Assembly (NCBI RefSeq): GCF_017355265.1
Contig: NZ_JADIJQ010000001.1
Coordinates: forward strand, 168,002 to 232,001
Length of the DNA stretch: 64,000 nt
Direction of reading: 5' to 3'
Source of the DNA: Tessaracoccus sp. SD287
GTDB lineage: Bacteria; Actinomycetota; Actinomycetes; Propionibacteriales; Propionibacteriaceae
The position numbers were made by a program, and so were the translations under genes. The notes under the pieces are model-generated. The model did not search any database, was not told where the DNA came from, and saw nothing but the letters and a program-made list of their open reading frames with translations. Below are positions 36,394 through 44,933 of this stretch, in pieces (position 1 is the stretch's first letter; each line of letters opens with the position of its first letter).

Positions 36394-39324
36394 TCAGTCC
36401 TCGTCGGGGTCGAAGTCGACGACGCCGCGGCGCATCATGTCGACCACGGTGCGGCACCGCCGGGCCAGGTCGTCGGCCGGGCCGGGAGCGGCACCCTGCT
36501 GGTGGGCCAGGTCGGCCCGCATGCCCGCGGCCACCGCCACCTGGCCGGCCATGTCGGCCACCTGCCGCACCCACCGGACGAAGTCACCGGCCGGCAGTTG
36601 GGCACTGAACAGGACCTCGGCCAACGGCTGCCCGTCGGCCCAGGCGTAGGCGGCCTCGGCGAAACCAATGTCGGGCTCGGGTCCACGTTCCAACTTGTTG
36701 TCGCGCTCGACCAGGCCGACATCGCGCCACACGGCCCGCAGCGCGCTCTGCGCCTGCTCCGAGGCCGCGTCCGGCATCCGCGACATCCGGCCCTGGTCGG
36801 TGCGGCGGGCCTCGTAGACCAGCGAGGACAGCACCGCCGCCAGCTGCGGCACGTCCAGCTCGTCGAAGATGCCTGTCCGGATCGCCTCGGCGGCGACCAG
36901 GTCGAGTTCGGAGTAGATGCGGGCGAGCATCCGCCCCTCCGGGGTGACCTGGTCGGGGTCGTCGGCGTCCAGGTATCCCAGTGAGGTGAGCACCCCGCAG
37001 ATCTTGTCGAAGGTGGCCGCGATGGTGTTGGTGCGCCTGGCCAACGCCGTCTGTGCCCTCGTGTGCTCACGCTCCAGTCGCATGGCCCGCTCGGCGAACC
37101 GGGCATGGCTCTCCCGGTCGGGGCAGCCGTGGCACGGGTGGGACCGCAGCGTCGCCCGCAGGGCCGCGATCTCGTCGAGGATCTGCTCGTCGGGGCGCGA
37201 GAGCACCGGCTGCGGCACCGAGGGGTCCAGTTCGTTGAGGCGGTGGTGCAGGCTGGCCGCCAATGCCTTGCGCATCGGCGCCTTGCGGGGGTCGAACTTG
37301 CGGGGGATGCGCAGCTTGCCGACCTTGGTCGTCGGCGTCGGGAAGTCCTTGAAGGTCAACCGGACCAGTTCCCGCTCGATGGTCATCACCATGGGGTGCG
37401 GGTCACGGTCGCGGCCGACGCCGCCGTCGATCACCGCCGCCCAGCCGAGGTGACGTCCACCCGTCACCCAGATGATGTCGCCGGGTTCCAGCCGGCGCAG
37501 CGACTCCTCGACCTCGACGCGGAAGTCGCGGCGCCGTCCGCGGGCCTGTTCGGCCTCCAGCTCGCTGATCTGTTCGCGCAGTCGCGCGTACTCGCCGAAG
37601 TCGCCGCGGTCGCAGGCGGCGGCTGCCAGGTACTGCTCGATGGCTTCGGCGTCGCGGGACGCGGTGCGGGCCAGGCCGACGACGCTGCGGTCGGTCTGGA
37701 ACTGGGCGAAGCTCTGCTCCAGCATGCCGCGGGCGGCCTCGCGCCCCATCCGTCCGACCAGGTTGACGGCCATGTTGTAGGTGGGGGTGAAGGAGGACTT
37801 CAGCGGGTAGGTCCGGCGTGAGGCAAGCCCGGCGACGGCCCGCGGGTCCATGCCGGGACTCCACACGACGACCGCGTGGCCCTCGACGTCGATGCCGCGG
37901 CGCCCGGCCCGCCCGGTGAGCTGGGTGTACTCCCCCGGGGTGATGTCGACGTGGGCCTCGCCGTTGTACTTGACCAGCTTCTCGATCATCACGGTGCGGG
38001 CTGGCATGTTGATGCCCAGCGCCAGGGTCTCGGTGGCGTAGACGACCTTGATCAGCCCTTCGGCGAAGCCCTCTTCGACGATGGCCTTGAAGGCGGGCAG
38101 GATGCCGGCGTGGTGGGCGGCGATGCCGCGCTGCAGGGCGTCGAGGAAGAAGTCGTAGTCGAGCACCTGCCGGTCGTGGGGGCTGAGTCCGCCGACGTGC
38201 TTGGTGGCGATCCGTGCCAGTCGGGCGGCCTCGGACGGGGTGGTGAGGCGGGCACCGCTGCCGACCAGTTGGCGCACTGCCCCGTCGCACCCGGCGCGGC
38301 TGAAGACGAAGACGATTGCCGGCAGCAGGTTGGCCCGCTCCAGGGTGATGATGGCCGACCATCGACTGGGCACCAGCCGGGGGCCCTGCTCGTCGCGTTC
38401 CCGTCCGCGTCCGTCCAGCGCCGAGGCCGCCCCGCCGTAGCGTCCGGAGCCGTGGGTGGGGCGCTTGCCCTTGCCGGACCGGCCGCGGGGACGACGGCTG
38501 TCGTCACGCTGCCCGCGGGCCTCGGTCCTGGCCAGCTGCACCAGATCAGGGTTGACCTCGGGGGCGACCTTGCTGGGCAGCGCCACCGCCGTGGGGGCAT
38601 CCCCGCTGAACAGGTCATGGAGCGTGCGTCCGGCCAGCACGTGCTGGTAGAGCGGGACGGGGCGTCGTTCGGAGAGCACCACGTGGATGTTGCCGCGGAC
38701 CTCGTCGAGCCAGTCGCCGAACTCCTCGGCATTGCTGACGGTGGCCGACAGGCTGACCAGTTGGACCCGTTCGGCCAGACCCAGGATGACCTCCTCCCAG
38801 ACGGCGCCGCGGAACCGGTCGGCCAGGTAGTGCACCTCGTCCATGACGACGTAGCCGAGGTTGTGCAGGGTGCGGGAGTCGGCGTAGATCATGTTGCGCA
38901 GCACCTCGGTGGTCATCACCACGATCGGTGCCTCCCCGTTGATGGAGGTGTCACCGGTCAGCAGGCCCACGTTCTCGGCACCGTGGCGGGCGACCAGGTC
39001 GTGGAACTTCTGGTTCGACAGCGCCTTGATGGGGGTGGTGTAGAAGCACTTGGTTCGCTGTTCCAGGGCGCAGAAGACGGCGAACTCCCCCACCACGGTC
39101 TTGCCCGACCCGGTGGGTGCTGCGACGAGCACCCCGTGCCCGGCCTCGACGTGGGCGCACGCCTGCACCTGGTACTCGTCGAGCGAGAAGCTGTACATCC
39201 GACTGAAGGCCTCGAACAGCGGACCGGGCGGTGGCGTCGAGGGCTGGGTCGCGGGGTCCAGCAGTTGCTGCAGTTCCCGATCGAGGTCGAGGTCGTCGAG
39301 GGGTTCGTCGCCGGGATGTGCCAT
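36394..39324 (-). CDS. helY: DEAD/DEAH-box RNA helicase, HelY/Ski2 type
   Basis: A 976-residue helicase of the Ski2/Mtr4 type. Walker A is APTGSGKTVVGEF near residue 70, motif II is VMDEVHYLADRFRG near 160, motif III is SLSATVSNAEEFGDWL, and motif VI is QLTGRAGRRGIDVEGHAVVV near 460. A basic low-complexity insert near residues 270-330 separates the two RecA domains. The rest is the DSHCT-like C-terminal domain seen in mycobacterial HelY. The start at 39324 follows a TAGTGT element by 7 nt, so the ATG at 39351 is rejected. It is the last member of the pafA-tat-helY synteny block. Confidence 0.94.
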   Translation of the reverse strand: MAHPGDEPLDDLDLDRELQQLLDPATQPSTPPPGPLFEAFSRMYSFSLDEYQVQACAHVEAGHGVLVAAPTGSGKTVVGEFAVFCALEQRTKCFYTTPIKALSNQKFHDLVARHGAENVGLLTGDTSINGEAPIVVMTTEVLRNMIYADSRTLHNLGYVVMDEVHYLADRFRGAVWEEVILGLAERVQLVSLSATVSNAEEFGDWLDEVRGNIHVVLSERRPVPLYQHVLAGRTLHDLFSGDAPTAVALPSKVAPEVNPDLVQLARTEARGQRDDSRRPRGRSGKGKRPTHGSGRYGGAASALDGRGRERDEQGPRLVPSRWSAIITLERANLLPAIVFVFSRAGCDGAVRQLVGSGARLTTPSEAARLARIATKHVGGLSPHDRQVLDYDFFLDALQRGIAAHHAGILPAFKAIVEEGFAEGLIKVVYATETLALGINMPARTVMIEKLVKYNGEAHVDITPGEYTQLTGRAGRRGIDVEGHAVVVWSPGMDPRAVAGLASRRTYPLKSSFTPTYNMAVNLVGRMGREAARGMLEQSFAQFQTDRSVVGLARTASRDAEAIEQYLAAAACDRGDFGEYARLREQISELEAEQARGRRRDFRVEVEESLRRLEPGDIIWVTGGRHLGWAAVIDGGVGRDRDPHPMVMTIERELVRLTFKDFPTPTTKVGKLRIPRKFDPRKAPMRKALAASLHHRLNELDPSVPQPVLSRPDEQILDEIAALRATLRSHPCHGCPDRESHARFAERAMRLEREHTRAQTALARRTNTIAATFDKICGVLTSLGYLDADDPDQVTPEGRMLARIYSELDLVAAEAIRTGIFDELDVPQLAAVLSSLVYEARRTDQGRMSRMPDAASEQAQSALRAVWRDVGLVERDNKLERGPEPDIGFAEAAYAWADGQPLAEVLFSAQLPAGDFVRWVRQVADMAGQVAVAAGMRADLAHQQGAAPGPADDLARRCRTVVDMMRRGVVDFDPDED

Positions 39325-39331
39325 GTCAACG

Positions 39332-39337
39332 ACACTA
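39332..39337 (-). promoter_or_regulatory. helY -10 element, leaderless start
   Basis: TAGTGT on the minus strand is followed by 7 nt and the helY ATG at 39324. Confidence 0.55.
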
Positions 39338-39377
39338 GTGGGCGCGCCCACCCGACGCTGGCGTGCGCGCCGAGCGC

Positions 39378-40340
39378 CTAGGCCGGGGCCACCCCGGCCG
39401 GGCGGTACAGGTGCAGGTGCAGGGGCTCGACCCGCACCGTGATCGGCACCTCGCCCAGCAGTTCGCCGTCGGCCATCGCGAACATGTCGTCCCCGTCAAT
39501 GACGACCTCCCGCGCGCGGAGCTGTTCGACGGCAGGATCCTTGACGAACCTGCCGGTGTACAGCGAGGGCAGCAGGCGCAACAGGGTGGCCCGGCTGACG
39601 GGGTGAATGATGGTGACGTCGAGCAGCCCATCGGTGACGTCGGCGCCAGGGGCGATCTGCATGCCGCCACCGAAGTAGGCGCTGTTGGAGACCCCGACCA
39701 GCATCGCCGGCAACTGCCACCTGTCGCCGTCGATGCTGATCCGGTAGTTCAGCGGCTCAAAGGTGGCCAGTTCGCTGAGCGCCACGTAGCCGTAGGCCAG
39801 CGGGCCCAGCGGCAGACTGATGGCATTGGCGCGGTGGTTGACCTTGGCGTCGTAGCCGGTGCTGACGGTGCCGCCGACATGGCGACGTTCGGCCCCGTCG
39901 GCCAGTCGTCCGGAGGCCAGGTTCACGTCGACCCGGGTGCTGTGACCGGCGGCGACGACGGCGGTCGCGGCCGGCACGGACACCGGGATGCCGACGCCGC
40001 GGCAGAAGTCATTGCCGGTGCCGGCCGGGATGACACCCAGGTTCACGTCGGTGCCGGCGCAGGCGTTGACACCCAGGTGGGCCATACCGTCGCCGCCCAT
40101 GACGACCAGCGAGTCGGTGGCGCCCTCCTCCTGACGGGGCCGGGCCCGTTCGACCACCTGGATGGTGCGCAGTCGGGCGTCGTCGAAACTGGTCGCCTGG
40201 TGGACGTGCAGGTGGGTGTCAGGTCGCGCCGCGACCAGGGCCGCCACCACCTTGGGGAGCATCCGTCCTGCCCGTCCGCGACCGGCGCGTGGGTTGACCA
40301 CCACCGTCATGGTGGGGCCGTCGAAGCGACCCAGTGCCAT
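39378..40340 (-). CDS. Diacylglycerol kinase-like lipid kinase
   Basis: A 320-residue member of the DAGK catalytic family (YegS/DgkB group), which phosphorylates diacylglycerol or a related lipid at the membrane face. The nucleotide-binding VVMGGDGMAHLGVNACAGTDVNLGVIPAGTGNDFCRGVGIP spans residues about 80-120. The C-terminal beta sandwich has GYDAKVNHRAN, NSAYFGGGMQIAPGADVTDGLLDVTII and the final DGELLGEVPITV. The N-terminus VVVNPRAGRGRA is intact. The gene starts at the tatC stop and sits between tatC and helY, where mycobacteria keep a gene of the same kind. Confidence 0.9.
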   Translation of the reverse strand: MALGRFDGPTMTVVVNPRAGRGRAGRMLPKVVAALVAARPDTHLHVHQATSFDDARLRTIQVVERARPRQEEGATDSLVVMGGDGMAHLGVNACAGTDVNLGVIPAGTGNDFCRGVGIPVSVPAATAVVAAGHSTRVDVNLASGRLADGAERRHVGGTVSTGYDAKVNHRANAISLPLGPLAYGYVALSELATFEPLNYRISIDGDRWQLPAMLVGVSNSAYFGGGMQIAPGADVTDGLLDVTIIHPVSRATLLRLLPSLYTGRFVKDPAVEQLRAREVVIDGDDMFAMADGELLGEVPITVRVEPLHLHLYRPAGVAPA

Positions 40341-41212
40341 CAGGCCTTGGCATCTTCCTCGTCGTCGAGTTCCACCATCAGGCCCGCGGCGATCATCCGC
40401 TTGTCACGACTGCGGCAGATGACCTCGGCGATGACGTACATGATGGCCATCGGCAGCGACAGCGCCAACATGGAGAACGGGTCGGTGCTGGGGGTGGCGA
40501 TGGCGCCGAAGACGAAGCACACGAAGATGGCGACGGTGCGCATCTTCGAGAGTTGTTTGCCGGTGACGACGCCGAGCAGGTTCAGCGCGACCAGCACCAC
40601 CGGCAGCAGGAAGCTGAGCCCGAAGATCAGCAGCATGTGCAGCTCGAAGGTGAGGTAGTCGTTCATCTCGTTGATCTGCGTGGTGTCCGGCGGGTTGAAG
40701 GTCATCATGACCTCGAATCCCTTGGGCATCACCAGGAAGCCCATGGCCACACCCATCAGGAACAGCGGGATCGCCGAGCCCATGAACCGGGTCGAGTACT
40801 TCTTCTCGTTCTCGAGGAGCCCGGGCATGATGAACTTCCACAGGTGCCAGATCCACACCGGGCAGGTCAGGATCAGGCTGGCGATGGCCGCGATCTTCAT
40901 GGCCAGGGTGAACCCGCCCATGATGCCTTCGGTGGTGACCAGCACCTCCTGGCCGGTCCTGGCCTCGTAACCCGCCTTCGCCGTGTTCAAGGGGTAGGTG
41001 ATCGCGTCGTAGAACCAGTGCCAGTTCATCTCGATGACCAGCGCGACGATGAAGATCGCCACGAAGGCGATGAACGACATGATCACCCGGTAGCGCAACT
41101 CCCGCAGGTGGTCGACCAGCGCCATCGTGCCGTCGGGTGAGTCATTGACCGGCGGCTTCAGCCAGCCGGGAATGATCTGTCGACGACCGGTGTCGTTCTC
41201 GATGACGCTCAT
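40340..41212 (-). CDS. tatC: Sec-independent protein translocase TatC
   Basis: A 290-residue membrane protein with six helices that recognises twin-arginine signal peptides and, with TatA, moves folded proteins across the membrane. The N-terminal GTMALVDHLRELRYRVIMSFIAFVAIF contains the conserved HLxELRxR motif. ENEKKYSTRFMGSAIPLFLMGVAMGFLVMPKGFEVMM matches the P2 loop and helix 3, and the C-terminal tail is acidic. tatA lies 19 bp upstream on the same strand and no separate tatB is seen here, as in many Actinobacteria where it is elsewhere. Confidence 0.96.
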   Translation of the reverse strand: MSVIENDTGRRQIIPGWLKPPVNDSPDGTMALVDHLRELRYRVIMSFIAFVAIFIVALVIEMNWHWFYDAITYPLNTAKAGYEARTGQEVLVTTEGIMGGFTLAMKIAAIASLILTCPVWIWHLWKFIMPGLLENEKKYSTRFMGSAIPLFLMGVAMGFLVMPKGFEVMMTFNPPDTTQINEMNDYLTFELHMLLIFGLSFLLPVVLVALNLLGVVTGKQLSKMRTVAIFVCFVFGAIATPSTDPFSMLALSLPMAIMYVIAEVICRSRDKRMIAAGLMVELDDEEDAKA

Positions 41213-41231
41213 GGCTCAGGAACGTCCCGGC

Positions 41232-41489
41232 TCAGGCCTGGTGCTTGTGGTGCTCGGGCTGGGTCACGGTCTCGTCGACGATGGTGGCGTCCAGGACCTT
41301 GTCCGCGGCCGCCTCCTTGGTCGCCACCTCGGCTGGCTTGTCGCTGGTCTTCAGGTCGCGCGTCTCTTCCTTGAACTCGCGGATGGCGCGGCCCGAGGCC
41401 TTGCCAATGCCGGCCAGACGGGTGCCGCCGAACAGCAGCAGCGCCACAGCCAGAATGATCAGAAGTTCCTGCCAGCCGAAGCCGCCCAT
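41232..41489 (-). CDS. tatA: Twin-arginine translocase subunit TatA
   Basis: An 85-residue protein with one short N-terminal membrane helix (GWQELLIILAVALLLFGGTRLAGI) ending in the FGG-x-x-L hinge. It is followed by the amphipathic helix KASGRAIREFKEETRDL and an acidic/lysine tail with a histidine-rich end. This is the pore-forming Tat component. AAGGGA precedes the ATG. It forms an operon with tatC. The 131-bp gap upstream holds a possible promoter (TAGGGT near 41545) and nothing coding. Confidence 0.95.
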   Translation of the reverse strand: MGGFGWQELLIILAVALLLFGGTRLAGIGKASGRAIREFKEETRDLKTSDKPAEVATKEAAADKVLDATIVDETVTQPEHHKHQA

Positions 41490-41620
41490 GTCGTGTTCCC
41501 TTGCTCGTGGCCGAGCGTGTCCCGGCCAGATGTATCAGACCCTACGCGTTGCGTCTGGTCGCGTGCCTGTCCATCTTATCCACCGGCGTCGAGCGTCGGC
41601 GGCCACACCCTGATCGTTGC

Positions 41621-41872
41621 TCAAGCGTTGTGCGCGACCTCCAGGTCGTCCTCGCGGGCCGCGACGACCGGCACCAGGGCGGCACCGTCGCGGCGGGGTT
41701 GCGGGTTCAGCTCGAGTTGGCCCAGCAGGGCGTGGAGCTCCTCGGCGCGTCGGCCCAGCATCGTGACCTCGGCGTAGATGTCGCCGGCCTTGTGGAACAG
41801 CCACACCCCGTAGCTGACCATCACGACCAGTCCCGCGACCGCGATCGCCAGGAACACCCAGACCCAGATCAT
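41621..41872 (-). CDS. Small single-pass membrane protein of unknown function
   Basis: An 83-residue protein with an N-terminal membrane helix (IWVWVFLAIAVAGLVVMVSYGVWLF). A helical cytoplasmic stretch of about 55 residues follows, with AEVTMLGRRAEELHALLGQLEL that could form a coiled coil. I do not recognise a family. The start at 41872 is set by a TAGGCT element 7 nt upstream with no Shine-Dalgarno. The longer frame upstream overlaps pafC and reads as nonsense. Genes of this kind between pafC and tatA are common in Actinobacteria. Confidence 0.75.
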   Translation of the reverse strand: MIWVWVFLAIAVAGLVVMVSYGVWLFHKAGDIYAEVTMLGRRAEELHALLGQLELNPQPRRDGAALVPVVAAREDDLEVAHNA

Positions 41873-41879
41873 GGCAACC

Positions 41880-41885
41880 AGCCTA
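41880..41885 (-). promoter_or_regulatory. -10 element of the small membrane gene, leaderless start
   Basis: TAGGCT on the minus strand is followed by 7 nt and the ATG at 41872. It overlaps the end of pafC. Confidence 0.55.
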
Positions 41886-42866
41886 GCGGCCGGCCCCGGC
41901 GGCGTCGCCGAGTTGTTCGTAGCGGGCCAGGGCAGCCTCGGCGATGGCGACGGCCTCGCGTTGGGCCGCGTGGGGTTCGACGAGGCGGATGTCGTCGGCC
42001 AGCCGCAGCAGGCGGTGGGTGAGGTAGCTGTGGTCGGCCAACGGCAGCCGGGCCCAGCGCCGGTAGACCGGGTCGTCCAACTCGCCGGACTCGCGGACGG
42101 GGTCGTACTCCAGCAGGTACACCGCACCGGCGGCCAGGTGCACCTCGATGGTGCCCACGTCCTCGGCGTCGACCCAGTCGGCTTCGGGGGGTGTGTCGAG
42201 GGTGGTGATCGGCTTGCCGCTACGGCGGGCCTCGGCGATCCGGGTCACCTTGAACAGTCGCCAGCCCCCACTGGTGTGGCTGTAGGCCTGCAGGTAGGCC
42301 GAGCCGTTGCGGACGATGAGCGCGACCGGGTCGATGGTCGGACGGGTGGTCACGCCACGGTTCACCCCGTCGTAGACGATCTCGAGCTGGGCGGCGTCCT
42401 TGATGGCTGCCGCGATCGTGTGGCGCACGTCCTCGGTGCCGTGGTCCACCTGGATCTCCACGTGGCCCGCGTCGGCATCGGTGAGGGCCTCCAGTTTCTG
42501 GGTGGCGCTGGCGAGGTGGGCCGCCGACTCGTCGTCGACCAGGTGCTGCAGCGACCGCAGCGCCACCAGCAGGCTGAGCGCCTCGTCCTGGGTCAGCCTC
42601 AGCGGGCGGGCGACGTAGCGCGAGGGGGTGACGAAGATCCGGCCGTTCTCGGCCTCGTCGACGTCGAAGTCCAGCAGGTACTCATAGCTGCCGCGGGCGA
42701 TCTCGTCGACGTCGGAGCCGATCACGCACAACGTGCTCAGTTCGTGGATCAGGCGTTGGGGGGTGATCCCGAACTCGGCGGCGGCGGTGGTGACGGCGAC
42801 GCCCTGGCGCTCGGCCAGCCAGGGGATCATCCGGAACAGCCGGGAGATGTCGTCGGTGGCGTTCAT
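41883..42866 (-). CDS. pafC: WYL-domain transcription regulator PafC
   Basis: A 327-residue protein with an N-terminal HTH-like segment (DDISRLFRMIPWLAERQGVAVTTAAAEFGITPQRLIHELSTL). A central WYL domain follows, starting near residue 170 (TIAAAIKDAAQLEIVYDGVNRGVTTRPTIDPVALIVRNGSAYLQAYSHTSGGWRLFKVTRI), plus a C-terminal WCX-like part. PafB and PafC together activate DNA-damage genes in mycobacteria independently of LexA. The start overlaps the pafB stop by 4 bp. No DNA-ligand binding site can be assigned from sequence. Confidence 0.92.
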   Translation of the reverse strand: MNATDDISRLFRMIPWLAERQGVAVTTAAAEFGITPQRLIHELSTLCVIGSDVDEIARGSYEYLLDFDVDEAENGRIFVTPSRYVARPLRLTQDEALSLLVALRSLQHLVDDESAAHLASATQKLEALTDADAGHVEIQVDHGTEDVRHTIAAAIKDAAQLEIVYDGVNRGVTTRPTIDPVALIVRNGSAYLQAYSHTSGGWRLFKVTRIAEARRSGKPITTLDTPPEADWVDAEDVGTIEVHLAAGAVYLLEYDPVRESGELDDPVYRRWARLPLADHSYLTHRLLRLADDIRLVEPHAAQREAVAIAEAALARYEQLGDAAGAGR

Positions 42867-43888
42867 GGGCGTTCCTCTGGTGCTGCGGCCACCCCGTGGG
42901 CCTCGACCACGCGCCGCAGGTGGGCAACCATCAGCTGGCGCAGGTGGGGTGGCTCCAGCACCAGCACGTCGGCACCGAAGGTGGCCAGTTCGCCCACGAT
43001 GGTCTGGTCGTGGGAGTAGGTGATTTCGTAGGCGGCATACCCGTCGGGGGTTCCGGGATGCGTGGTCGGCAGGCCGCGGCGGCGCACCGAGGGGGCGTAC
43101 TCCCCCCGGACGGCGACCACGGCATGCTCGCGACCCTGCTCGGGGCTGATCGAGGCCATCAGCGCGGCCGGGTCGAGGTCGGCGGGCACCTGGTAGGCGT
43201 TGGGCGTCCCGTGGACCTGCGGGGTGCCGACGATGCGGGCCAGTTTGAAGGTGCGACGCTGCTGGCGGGTCAGGTCATGGCCGATCACGTACCAGGCACC
43301 GGCCCGTTGGCCGAGCAGCCACGGTTCCAGGTCACGTTCGCTCTGGTCACCGCCGCTGGATCGGTAGCTGAACCGCACCCGCTGGCGGGCGCTGTTGGCC
43401 CGCCACAGGACGTCCAGGCTGGGGTCGGTGGCCAGGTGGGGTTGGAAGGCGCGGCCGGGGTCCTCGTCGAGTTCGATGCCGGCGGCGGCGAGCTTGGCCA
43501 GGGCGCCGCGGGCCTGCTGGCCCACCGACTGCTCCCCCCAGACCCGTTGGGCGATGGCCAGCACTCCGCGCTCCTCGGCGGTGAAGTCGACCTCCGGCAG
43601 GAGGAAGTCGCGGGAGCGGACCAGGTAGCGCTCCTGGTCATCGATGCGGGTGACGTCGAGCTCAACCCCCAGGTCGCGCAGGAACGCCTTGTCGCGTTCG
43701 AACATCCGGTGGGCGGAGGCGGGGTCCTTGGCGTCCTTGTAGTCGTCGACCAGCCTCATCAGGTGGTCCTTCGACACCGGCTGCTGCACCGACTGCAGGA
43801 TGAACAGCAGGTGCATCTGCCGCAGCGTGTTGCCCCTGCCCTCCTTGGCACGCTGGACGGTCTTCGCCTTCTGGCCTGGCACAGCCAT
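42863..43888 (-). CDS. pafB: WYL-domain transcription regulator PafB
   Basis: A 341-residue partner of PafC. The N-terminal region TLRQMHLLFILQSVQQPVSKDHLMRLVDDYKDA is the winged-helix DNA-binding part. The centre has LDVLWRANSARQRVRFSYRSSGGDQSERDLEPWLLGQRAGAWYVIGHDLTRQQRRTFKLARI, the WYL domain. A C-terminal domain of about 120 residues follows. GGAGGGA lies directly before the ATG. The pair forms an operon divergent from gluQRS. In mycobacteria the complex responds to DNA damage; whether it does so here is inference by homology. Confidence 0.92.
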   Translation of the reverse strand: MAVPGQKAKTVQRAKEGRGNTLRQMHLLFILQSVQQPVSKDHLMRLVDDYKDAKDPASAHRMFERDKAFLRDLGVELDVTRIDDQERYLVRSRDFLLPEVDFTAEERGVLAIAQRVWGEQSVGQQARGALAKLAAAGIELDEDPGRAFQPHLATDPSLDVLWRANSARQRVRFSYRSSGGDQSERDLEPWLLGQRAGAWYVIGHDLTRQQRRTFKLARIVGTPQVHGTPNAYQVPADLDPAALMASISPEQGREHAVVAVRGEYAPSVRRRGLPTTHPGTPDGYAAYEITYSHDQTIVGELATFGADVLVLEPPHLRQLMVAHLRRVVEAHGVAAAPEERP

Positions 43889-43992
43889 GTCCCTCCGTTG
43901 GACGTCGAGCGGAATACTGGTGCGAGGCTATCAGCGGGGGTCCTGTCGGCGTGGCGGGCCACCCTGCAGCACCTCAACCGATGGGAGACCGC

Positions 43993-44895
43993 GTGGCGGG
44001 ACGGTTTGCACCCAGTCCGACGTCGGACCTGCACGTGGGCAACCTGCGCACGGCACTGCTGGCGTGGGTCTTCGCGCGCCGCGACGGGCTCGACTTCCTG
44101 GTCCGGGTCGAGGACCTCGACCAGCAACGGGTGGCCGCGGCGCCAGCGGTGGCCCGGCGCCAGTTGGCCGACCTGGCCGCGATCGGCCTGGACTGGCGCC
44201 CCCCGGTGGTGCGCCAGTCGGAGCGCACCCGGCTCTACCAGCAGTCGTTGGCTCAGTTGGAGGTCTACGAGTGCTACTGCACCCGGCGTGAGATTGCCGA
44301 GGCGTCCCAGGCGCCCCACGACGGGCCGACCCCGCAGGGTGCCTATCCGGGCACCTGCGCCCACCTGTCGGAGGCTGAGCGGGTGCGGCGGCGCCGGGAG
44401 CGGCCAGCCGCCCTGCGGGTGCGGGCCCACGGCGCCTCGATGACGGTCACCGACCGGTTCGCCGGTCAGGTCACCGGGCGGGTCGACGACTTCGTGGTGG
44501 CGAGGGGTGACGGCACGCCCGCCTACAACCTGGCGGTGGTGGTCGATGACGGGCTGCAGTCGGTCAGCCAGGTGGTGCGCGGTGACGACCTGCTCAGTTC
44601 GTCACCGCGGCAGGCGTGGCTGGCCCACCAGTTGGGCTATCCGGTGCCCGAGTACGTGCATGTCGGGATGGCGGTGAACCCTCAGGGGGCACGGCTGGCC
44701 AAGCGGGACGGCGCGGTCACCCTGGCCGACCTGGCCGACGGCGGCAGCGATGCCCGCCGGGTGCGGGGGTGGCTGTTGTCCTCCCTGGGGCTGGACGCCG
44801 AGCTGGACAACGACCAACTCCTCGGGTTGCCGCAGCAGGCGTGGGGCGCGGCGGCCGAACCGTGGGTGGTGGACGCCGCCACCCTGACGCGCTGA
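43993..44895 (+). CDS. gluQRS: Glutamyl-queuosine tRNA(Asp) synthetase
   Basis: A 300-residue paralogue of glutamyl-tRNA synthetase without an anticodon-binding domain; the family attaches glutamate to queuosine in tRNA-Asp. The HIGH-like motif is APSPTSDLHVGNLRTALLAW. The zinc site is ECYCTRREI followed by YPGTCAHL near residues 94-120. The KMSKS-like motif is RLAKRDGAVTL near 240. The GTG at 43993 gives the usual N-terminus VAGRFAPSPT and has GGGAG about 6 nt upstream; an in-frame ATG lies at 43981. It reads against its neighbours, between the pafBC operon and the FKBP gene. Confidence 0.88.
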   Translation: MAGRFAPSPTSDLHVGNLRTALLAWVFARRDGLDFLVRVEDLDQQRVAAAPAVARRQLADLAAIGLDWRPPVVRQSERTRLYQQSLAQLEVYECYCTRREIAEASQAPHDGPTPQGAYPGTCAHLSEAERVRRRRERPAALRVRAHGASMTVTDRFAGQVTGRVDDFVVARGDGTPAYNLAVVVDDGLQSVSQVVRGDDLLSSSPRQAWLAHQLGYPVPEYVHVGMAVNPQGARLAKRDGAVTLADLADGGSDARRVRGWLLSSLGLDAELDNDQLLGLPQQAWGAAAEPWVVDAATLTR

Positions 44896-44933
44896 GCGCC
44901 CCGGGCGGGTGAGGCCGTGGGGTCAGCTCTGGG

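Noticed and set aside
39325..39351. helY start at the upstream ATG 39351
   Set aside because: The TAGTGT element would lie inside the coding part, and the family N-terminus begins at 39324.
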